A DNA stretch of 64,000 nt, from the NCBI RefSeq assembly GCF_018449515.1, contig NZ_JAAVUQ010000009.1, forward strand, positions 62,001-126,000. The letters are read 5' to 3'. The notes beneath the pieces are model-generated. The model had not been told where the DNA came from. It worked only from the letters and a program-made list of their open reading frames with translations, and made no database searches. The position numbers and the translations under genes were made by a program. Position 1 is the first letter of the stretch. The number at the start of each line of letters is the position of its first letter. The stretch comes from Caballeronia sp. dw_19 (GTDB lineage Bacteria > Pseudomonadota > Gammaproteobacteria > Burkholderiales > Burkholderiaceae). Of the stretch, positions 58,635 to 64,000 are shown one piece after another.

Positions 58635-59759
58635 TCAGACCTCGTAGGATGACAACGACGAACACGCACCGCATTTGCCGCAGCCCGCCTTGATATCGGC
58701 GGAGCGCATGCCGCCTGCCGATACCATCGCGCCTAGTGGTTGCAGGATCGACTTCATGAACTCGGGCGAAGGCGCGGGATGATCCTCGAGCGGCGTGCCG
58801 CTGATCGGTACGAACGGGACCACGAACGGATACACGCCGAGATCGACCAGCTCGCGCGAGATCGCGAGAATGGCTTCTGCCGTGTCGCCGAGACCCGCGA
58901 GGATGTAGGTGCTCACCTGACCCCGGCCGAACACCGCCACGGCCGCCCTGAAGGCTTCCATGTAGCGCGAGATGGGCACGCTCGCCTTGCCCGGCATGAT
59001 CTGTTCACGCAGCGCCGGCGCGACCACTTCGAGATGCATGCCAAGCGTATCGATGCCGCTTGCGCGCATGCGCTCGAACCATTTATCGTCATCCGGCGGT
59101 TCGCATTGCGCCTGGATCGGCAGGTCGACCGCGGCCTTGATCGCGAACGCGCTTTCGCACAGGATCTGTGCGCCGCGGTCCTTGGTCGGCGGCGTGCCGG
59201 TGGTCAGGACCATATGCTTGACGCCGTCGAGCAATACGGCGGCCCGTGCGACCTCCGCCAGTTGCTCGGGCGTCTTGCGGGCGATCGTCCTGCCCGCCGC
59301 AAGCGATTGTCCGATTGCGCAGAACTTGCAGGTCTTCTTGCGGCTTTCATACCGGATGCAGGTTTGCAGCACGGTCGTGGCAAGTACGTCCGACCCATGC
59401 AGCGTCGCGATGTGCGAGTAGGGCACGCCGTCGAAGGTCTGCATGGCATAGAAGCGCGGGGACTTGGGGAAGCTGATGCTCGCGATCGGGATCGAACCGC
59501 GCAGCAACGCACTGCTGCCGTGAGCGTCGGGCGCGGATGCCACGAACGGCGAGTGCCATGCGGTGTTCGTATGCACGGGCACCATGATGGTCACGCCGTC
59601 GATGGTGACCGCCTTGTGATCGGACGGACCCGCGCCGCCGCGACGGCTGGCCACGCTGAGACCGGCACCCGCGCCCGGATCGGCGAGACGCAAGCCCGCC
59701 GATTGCAGTTCAGTCATCAATTGCCGGCTCACGGCCGACAAGGTCTCGTTCGCGTTCAA
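58635..59759 (-). CDS. radical SAM protein (MSMEG_0568 type / NitD)
   Basis: This 374-aa protein has the radical-SAM cluster cysteines C134, C144 and C147 (C-x9-C-x2-C in CIRYES...TCKFC), not the usual C-x3-C-x2-C. A C-terminal CGKCGAC gives three more cysteines at about 360, 363 and 366, possibly for an auxiliary cluster. An N-terminal [13 protein letters not shown] block is a family mark. The start chosen is TTG at 59759, with GGGGGA upstream; an ATG at 59717 is an alternative. Both overlap the nitrilase 3' end. Confidence 0.87.
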   Translation of the reverse strand: MNANETLSAVSRQLMTELQSAGLRLADPGAGAGLSVASRRGGAGPSDHKAVTIDGVTIMVPVHTNTAWHSPFVASAPDAHGSSALLRGSIPIASISFPKSPRFYAMQTFDGVPYSHIATLHGSDVLATTVLQTCIRYESRKKTCKFCAIGQSLAAGRTIARKTPEQLAEVARAAVLLDGVKHMVLTTGTPPTKDRGAQILCESAFAIKAAVDLPIQAQCEPPDDDKWFERMRASGIDTLGMHLEVVAPALREQIMPGKASVPISRYMEAFRAAVAVFGRGQVSTYILAGLGDTAEAILAISRELVDLGVYPFVVPFVPISGTPLEDHPAPSPEFMKSILQPLGAMVSAGGMRSADIKAGCGKCGACSSLSSYEV

Positions 59760-60723
59760 GGTGCAATCCCCCGGTTGAAGGTGAGAAGCTGTTCATGGGT
59801 GCCGATGTGACTGCCGGCCGGTCGTTGATGGCGAGGCTCAGTAGTTCGGGCCGGGCGTAGTGACCGACAGAATCCATCATGCGTTTGCGTTTGGTGATCA
59901 GCGACATATCCAGGTCAGCGATCACCAGCCCCTCGCCTTCACGCAGCGGCGGGGCGAGATGCTGGCCTTCGGGCGAGATGATTGCCGTGTTGCAGCCGCC
60001 GCGAAGCGCCTTCTGCAGGCCCGGATCTTTCGTGATCGACTCGATCTGCGGTTCGGTCAGCCAGCCCGTGGAATTGATCACGAAGCAGCCGGATTCCAGT
60101 GCGTGATGCCGGATGGTCACTTCGATCTGTTCACCGAAGATGGGACCGACCAGCGAGCCCGGGAACTGGCTGCAATGAATCTCTTCGTGCTGGGTCATCA
60201 GCGCATAGCGTGCAAGCGGGTTGTAGTGCTCCCAGCAGGCCAACGCGCCCACCCGGCCGATGCTGGTTTCCGCCACCTTCAGGCCCGCCGCGTCGCCCAT
60301 GCCCCAGATCATCCGTTCGTGAAACGTCGGCGTGATCTTGCGGCGCTTGAGCAGCAACTCGCCGTCGGTATCGAAGATCAGTTGTGCGTTGTACAAGCTG
60401 CCGTGATCGCGCTCGTTCACACCGAGAACGACGACCATGCCGTGCCGCCGTGCCCGTTCCGCGACAGCATGCGTCACCGGACCGGGCACGACTACCGCTT
60501 CGTCATAGAGGCGCATGTGTTCGGGACCCGACGCCACCGGCGCCCGCACGAACGAAAAGTACGGGTAGTAAGGCAGGAAGGTCTCCGGAAAGACGATGAG
60601 TTGCACGCCCTGGCGTGCGGCGTCGTCGATCGTTTCGAGGACCTTCTCGAGCGTGCCACCGGGCCGTTCGAGGTCCGGTGCTATCTGGACCGCGGCGGCG
60701 CGGACGATTCTCTTGTCAGGCAT
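59710..60723 (-). CDS. nitrilase (Nit1 / NitC)
   Basis: This 337-aa C-N hydrolase carries the nitrilase triad: E47 ([12 protein letters not shown]), K129 ([14 protein letters not shown]) and C163 ([14 protein letters not shown]). It is the key gene of the Nit1C cluster, whose homologues hydrolyse nitriles and are needed for growth on cyanide as nitrogen source. It has no signal peptide and is cytoplasmic. The ATG at 60723 was chosen from the family start; its 3' end overlaps the radical SAM gene. Confidence 0.93.
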   Translation of the reverse strand: MPDKRIVRAAAVQIAPDLERPGGTLEKVLETIDDAARQGVQLIVFPETFLPYYPYFSFVRAPVASGPEHMRLYDEAVVVPGPVTHAVAERARRHGMVVVLGVNERDHGSLYNAQLIFDTDGELLLKRRKITPTFHERMIWGMGDAAGLKVAETSIGRVGALACWEHYNPLARYALMTQHEEIHCSQFPGSLVGPIFGEQIEVTIRHHALESGCFVINSTGWLTEPQIESITKDPGLQKALRGGCNTAIISPEGQHLAPPLREGEGLVIADLDMSLITKRKRMMDSVGHYARPELLSLAINDRPAVTSAPMNSFSPSTGGLHLERERDLVGREPAIDD

Positions 60724-60761
60724 GGTCGTTCCGTGTTGATGAAAGGCTTCGGACTTAAGCG

Positions 60762-61244
60762 TCAGACGGTCCAGGTGTTGATGATCAGCGCGCCGTCCTT
60801 GCGATGCAGCAACTGGATGTCGAGCACGTCGAGCGGGCTGATGGGCCTGATGCCTTCGATCAGCGAAGCTTCTCCCTGCCCATACAGCGCTTGCAGCGCA
60901 AAGCGGCACGCATAGACCTTGCCGCCTTCCTCCATGAACTTCTGGATCTGCTTGTTGAAGTTCAGGTGGCCGGGAAATGCTTCGTCGCCGAGCGTCGGGA
61001 AGCCGCGTTGAAGCCCGAGCGTCACGCCCGGCCCATACAGCAGCACCGAGGTTTCGAAGCCCTTGCGCAGCAGCCGGGTGGCTTGCAGCAAGTTGACGAA
61101 GCCGATAGAACCTTCGAACGCGACCGTGTGGAATGTCACCAGCGCCTTCTCGCCCGGCGTGGCCTTGACGTCTTCAAACACCTTTTCTTCATAATCGACA
61201 AGGTAATCGCCTTTTTTGTGCATCGGGGTATTGACGGCAGGCAT
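60762..61244 (-). CDS. MSMEG_0572 family protein (NitB-type)
   Basis: This 160-aa protein opens the Nit1C operon. It has the DsrE/YchN-like look: [45 protein letters not shown], then a C-terminal [13 protein letters not shown]. It is always beside the nitrilase in this cluster type, and its role is unknown. A ribosome site GGAG lies 7 bp before the ATG. A sigma54 promoter lies about 85 bp upstream. Confidence 0.88.
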   Translation of the reverse strand: MPAVNTPMHKKGDYLVDYEEKVFEDVKATPGEKALVTFHTVAFEGSIGFVNLLQATRLLRKGFETSVLLYGPGVTLGLQRGFPTLGDEAFPGHLNFNKQIQKFMEEGGKVYACRFALQALYGQGEASLIEGIRPISPLDVLDIQLLHRKDGALIINTWTV

Positions 61245-61328
61245 TCTAATCTCCAGTAAATAGGCAATTTAATCAGTGGCGCCGCAGTTTTTAACCCGGC
61301 ACCAAACCGCGAGATACGAAGCTGTTAA

Positions 61329-61344
61329 TGCAACGGGCATGCCA
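61329..61344 (-). promoter_or_regulatory. sigma54 promoter of the Nit1C operon
   Basis: On the minus strand TGGCATG-CCCG-TTGCA matches the -24/-12 consensus with exact spacing and both GG and GC. It is about 85 bp before the nitB ATG. RpoN control suits a nitrogen-scavenging operon. Confidence 0.75.
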
Positions 61345-61363
61345 TTCAATGACTGTGTTAATG

Positions 61364-61392
61364 CGATCAATGCCCGATCATTCAAACGATCA
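61364..61392. promoter_or_regulatory. phased CGATCA direct repeats (proximal set)
   Basis: CGATCA at 61364, 61375 and 61387, spaced 11 and 12 bp, one helical turn apart. They lie just upstream of the sigma54 promoter. MocR/GntR regulators bind direct repeats. Confidence 0.55.
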
Positions 61393-61443
61393 TTGCACGC
61401 GGAGCAGTGAAATTTTTTTACGATGATCCCTGGAAGCCTTTCA

Positions 61444-61461
61444 GGGCCTGAATTCAGGCCC
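61444..61461. promoter_or_regulatory. perfect 18-bp palindrome
   Basis: GGGCCTGAATTCAGGCCC is its own reverse complement, centred on an EcoRI site, midway between the two genes. It could be an operator for a dimeric regulator. Confidence 0.5.
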
Positions 61462-61576
61462 GGTGAGGCAATGAGCGCGCACCAGCATGGCGTGATCGCA
61501 GTGGTGCAGCCGCGCCCGTCTGGTGCAATAAACACCGGATATGTGCATTGGCCCCTGATTTATCGGATTCTCCATA

Positions 61577-61604
61577 CGATCACTTAATGTCACATAAGCG
61601 ATCA
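61577..61604. promoter_or_regulatory. phased CGATCA direct repeats (distal set)
   Basis: CGATCA at 61577 and 61599, 22 bp apart (two helical turns), about 70-90 bp before the MocR ATG. Possible autoregulatory site. Confidence 0.5.
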
Positions 61605-61667
61605 ATTTATTTTTTTCGAGCGCCGGCGTGCTATCGTTTTTTAACCGCATTTATTCGTGAGCGTTTC

Positions 61668-63059
61668 ATGGCCAGTCTTACTCATCACTGGATCAGAAAA
61701 TTGACAGAAAGCCGCAAGCCGGCTTATTTGCTGATTCCCGAGTTAATTGAAGAAGATCTGGCGAGCGGGCGTTTGCGTCCGCGCGATCGACTGCCGGGTC
61801 TGCGCGACCTGGCTGACGAACTGCAGCTCAATTACACGACCGTGGCGCGGGCCTACGCCGAGGCGCGCAAAAGAGGGCTGCTTGACTCCCGTGCCGGCAG
61901 CGGCACGTTCGTACGCGGCCGGACTGCGACGCTGCCGCTGTCCGGCGGCAGTAGCGTCGAGATGACCATGAACATGCCGCCCGAGCCGGCCGAACTCGCC
62001 GCGCGCTTGCGCGATTCAGCAGCGCGGCTGTTGTCGGCTACGGACCCGTATCGGCTGCTGAGGTATCAGGATTTCGGTGGCACTGCTGACGATCGTGCTG
62101 CCGGAACGAAGTGGCTGAAGCGTCGTTTCGACGATTGCGATGAGGACAAGGTCCTGGTCTGTCCCGGCATTCATAGCGCGCTGGTGGCGTTGGTCTCGCA
62201 GCTTGCGCGGCCGGGCGGGACCATTTGCCTCGATACGCTGGCTTACCCGGGCATCAAGGCCATTGCGGCGCAACTGGGTGTGCGTTTGCAGGCGCTGGCA
62301 CGCGATGACGACGGCCCGCTGGCCCATGCGTTCGAGGCGCTGTGCAAGAGCGACAAACCCAGCGCGTTCTATTGCAATCCGACGATCCAGAATCCGAGCA
62401 CGGTGACCTTGTCGTCGAAGCGGCGTGAGGCGCTTGCCGATGTCGCGCTAAGGTACAGCGTGCCTATTATCGAAGACGACGCGTATGGCATGTTGCCGGT
62501 CCAGGCGCCCGATGCGCTGGCTACGTTCGCCCCCGATCTGACTTACTACGTCACCGGGTTCTCCAAGAGTTTTGGCGCCGGTCTGCGCGTGGCTTACATT
62601 CGTGCGCCGTCCGCCCGGCGCTCCCAGCATCTTGCCGGAGCGCTGCGCGCGACGACGGTAATGGCGAGTCCCTTCACCGTGCTGCTGGCGACGCAGTGGG
62701 TCGGCGACGGTACGGCAGACCTTATGCTCGATGCGATTCGTGCGGAGTCCGCGGCGCGTCAGGAGCTGGCTGCGCGAGTGCTTTCCAACTGGAAGTTCGA
62801 CGCCGATCCGGCCGGGTTCCATTTGTGGATGCCCATTCCGGCGGATTGCGGATGGAACGCGTCCGAACTTGCATTGCAGTTGCGCTCACAAGGGATTGGC
62901 GCGGTTTCCGCGTCGGCTTTCGCGACCGATGGCAATCCGCCCGAAGCCATTCGCGTATGCCTTGGCGGTCCGAAGAATCTCGATGAGTGTGAAGACGCGC
63001 TCAGGCTGATTGCGGACACTGTCGAACATCCTCATCATCTGCATTTGCCGGTGATGTAG
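61668..63059 (+). CDS. MocR-family regulator (GntR HTH fused to aminotransferase domain)
   Basis: This 463-aa protein has an N-terminal GntR HTH (about 20-85: LIEEDLASGRLRPRDRLPGLRDLADELQLNYTTVARAYAEARKRGLL) and a PLP-dependent aminotransferase class I domain. The PLP lysine is visible in YVTGFSKSFGAGLRVAY, and VCPGIHSALVALVSQLAR is typical. It is divergent from the Nit1C cluster and probably controls it through the CGATCA repeats. The ATG at 61668 is preferred over earlier in-frame ATGs, since this gives the family start. Its ligand is unknown. Confidence 0.86.
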   Translation: MASLTHHWIRKLTESRKPAYLLIPELIEEDLASGRLRPRDRLPGLRDLADELQLNYTTVARAYAEARKRGLLDSRAGSGTFVRGRTATLPLSGGSSVEMTMNMPPEPAELAARLRDSAARLLSATDPYRLLRYQDFGGTADDRAAGTKWLKRRFDDCDEDKVLVCPGIHSALVALVSQLARPGGTICLDTLAYPGIKAIAAQLGVRLQALARDDDGPLAHAFEALCKSDKPSAFYCNPTIQNPSTVTLSSKRREALADVALRYSVPIIEDDAYGMLPVQAPDALATFAPDLTYYVTGFSKSFGAGLRVAYIRAPSARRSQHLAGALRATTVMASPFTVLLATQWVGDGTADLMLDAIRAESAARQELAARVLSNWKFDADPAGFHLWMPIPADCGWNASELALQLRSQGIGAVSASAFATDGNPPEAIRVCLGGPKNLDECEDALRLIADTVEHPHHLHLPVM

Positions 63060-63129
63060 GGGCTTGAGTTGCACGCCGTCGTCACGAAGTCTTGTTACGA
63101 TGCACGCTTTCGTGTCGACTGCTTATCCC

Positions 63130-63894
63130 ATGCGCAATGTCCGGCTCCTCGTTCGCTTAGCTTCGCTCACCGTTGCCGCGTTTTTTTTCTCCGCCGCTCA
63201 CGCGGGCAACCCCGACGCGTTATGGCAGATCATTCACAACTCGTGTGAGCCCGCCGCGCGCGGTGCCGATGTCCCGCAGAAATGTGTCGATGTCGATCCG
63301 TCTGGCGGCTTCGCGGTCCTCAAGGATATCAATGGCATTGCGCAGTATTTATTGATTCCGACTGCTCGTATTGGTGGCATTGAAAGTCCCGATCTGCTGA
63401 TACCGGGTTCGCCGAATTATTGGCGCGCAGCGTGGGAAGCACGGCGTTTTGTTGAAGCGAAACTAGGGCAGGATCTTCCCCGCGACGAACTCTCGCTCGC
63501 CATCAACTCAACCAGCGGGCGAACGCAAAACCAGTTGCACATCCATATTGATTGTCTTGCCCCGGATGTGGTTCGCGCACTGCGTGAGCAAGGCCCGAAG
63601 ATCGGCACCGAATGGACTGCATTCCCCACGCTATTACGCGGGCATGCATACCGCATTCGCCGTATTGATGACGCAGACCTTGCGTCTATCGATCCCTTCA
63701 AACTCCTGGCCCCGGATGTGGCGAGAGAGGGCCAGGTCATGGCTGACCAGACCTTGCTGCTCGCGGGTACCACGGCGCCCGACGGCAAGCCCGCCTTCTT
63801 CCTTCTCAACGATCACGTACAACGCGATACGGGCGACTTCGGGTCGTCGGAGGAGTTGCAGGACCATACCTGCGCCGTTGCGCGTTCGAAATAG
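63130..63894 (+). CDS. cdh: CDP-diacylglycerol diphosphatase
   Basis: This 254-aa protein has an N-terminal signal peptide or anchor (MRNVRLLVRLASLTVAAFFFSAAHA, site near AHA-GN). The HIT-like core of Cdh carries QLHIHIDCL, and the family's LLIPGSPNYWRAAWEARRFVE is present. It hydrolyses CDP-diacylglycerol to CMP and phosphatidic acid. The ATG at 63130 gives a clean signal peptide; an upstream in-frame ATG at 63100 and a TTG at 63064 are alternatives. Confidence 0.86.
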   Translation: MRNVRLLVRLASLTVAAFFFSAAHAGNPDALWQIIHNSCEPAARGADVPQKCVDVDPSGGFAVLKDINGIAQYLLIPTARIGGIESPDLLIPGSPNYWRAAWEARRFVEAKLGQDLPRDELSLAINSTSGRTQNQLHIHIDCLAPDVVRALREQGPKIGTEWTAFPTLLRGHAYRIRRIDDADLASIDPFKLLAPDVAREGQVMADQTLLLAGTTAPDGKPAFFLLNDHVQRDTGDFGSSEELQDHTCAVARSK

Positions 63895-63990
63895 ATTCAG
63901 CGGTCCATATCTCGAAATTTTGCCCTAGCCGCCCATCGCGCTTCGCTGCACTATGTCGCTTCGACCAATCTGATTTGCAGGACGGGCATC

Positions 63991-64000
63991 ATGAACAGCA
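63991..64000 (+). CDS. start of a further gene (partial)
   Basis: AGGACGGGCATC precedes ATGAACAGCA at the window edge, giving a ribosome site 8-10 bp before an ATG. Only three codons are visible, so identity cannot be given. Confidence 0.4.

Larger units (their letters stand above)
61245..61667. promoter_or_regulatory. divergent control region between nitB and the MocR gene
   Basis: About 420 bp, unusually rich in candidate sites. It holds a sigma54 promoter (61329-61344), phased CGATCA repeats (61364-61392 and 61577-61604), a perfect 18-bp palindrome (61444-61461) and an NtrC-like half-symmetric site GCACCAGCATGGCGT (61479-61493). Confidence 0.6.

Overview
This window looks like a chromosomal segment of a GC-rich Burkholderiaceae bacterium, most plausibly Caballeronia or Paraburkholderia. 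The evidence is the gene families (prpR/prpBCD, pcaHG/pcaQ, liu genes, a DUF4148 protein, many LysR, TetR and sigma54-type regulators) and the protein sequences. This placement is inferred from sequence recognition and was not searched. I found no rRNA, tRNA, CRISPR array, prophage or transposase gene.

Layout. 1-2805: the end of an MFS transporter, a diiron ferritin-like protein and a TetR repressor. 3003-7951: leucine/isovalerate catabolism (liuA, liuB, liuD; liuC is absent from the cluster). 7961-9789: OmpA-like lipoprotein and AI-2E-family permease. 9931-15560: 2-methylcitrate cycle (prpDCB on the minus strand, divergent from prpR) with a clear sigma54 promoter and PrpR-type palindrome. 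15579-18401: DUF2288 protein, protocatechuate 3,4-dioxygenase (pcaGH) and pcaQ. 18704-28069: single-domain response regulator, PlsC acyltransferase, proline iminopeptidase with an unusual insert, EAL protein, a small unknown protein, a FeeM-like N-acyltransferase and a 7TM-PAS-GGDEF-EAL protein. 29655-33748: sugar ABC transporter (binding protein, permease, ATPase) with a ROK regulator. 34729-41745: small membrane proteins, LpxL-type acyltransferase, YciI protein, LysR regulator, MscS-family channel, FluC/CrcB and a frameshifted GNAT. 41866-44117: hutH-hutC. 46012-54208: reductive pyrimidine catabolism (TetR regulator, carbamoyl-beta-alanine amidase, PreT, PreA, NCS1 permease, dihydropyrimidinase). 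54321-61244: a complete Nit1C-type cluster, known in other bacteria for its link to nitrilase-dependent cyanide/nitrogen assimilation and still biochemically unresolved. It is divergent from a MocR-type regulator. 63130-63894: CDP-diacylglycerol diphosphatase.

The most unusual structure is a family of three about 1-kb non-coding composite repeats (about 28028-29088, 33749-34724 and 44917-46003). Each has two inverted arms of about 300 bp, very similar to one another, around a roughly 300-bp variable centre. All three lie between convergent genes, and their conserved outer end stops 4-10 bp from the stop codon of the minus-strand gene. In the first copy the repeat appears to have overwritten the C-terminal codons of the GGDEF-EAL gene and carries a 16-G homopolymer there.

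Most catabolic operons carry readable cis-regulation: twin palindromes upstream of liuA, a sigma54 promoter plus dyad at prpB, HutC-type boxes before hutH, a RutR-like operator on the pyrimidine promoter, and a sigma54 promoter with helically phased CGATCA repeats between nitB and the MocR gene. The theme is nitrogen and carbon scavenging (histidine, pyrimidines, nitriles, branched-chain and aromatic acids, propionate), with each pathway under a local regulator.
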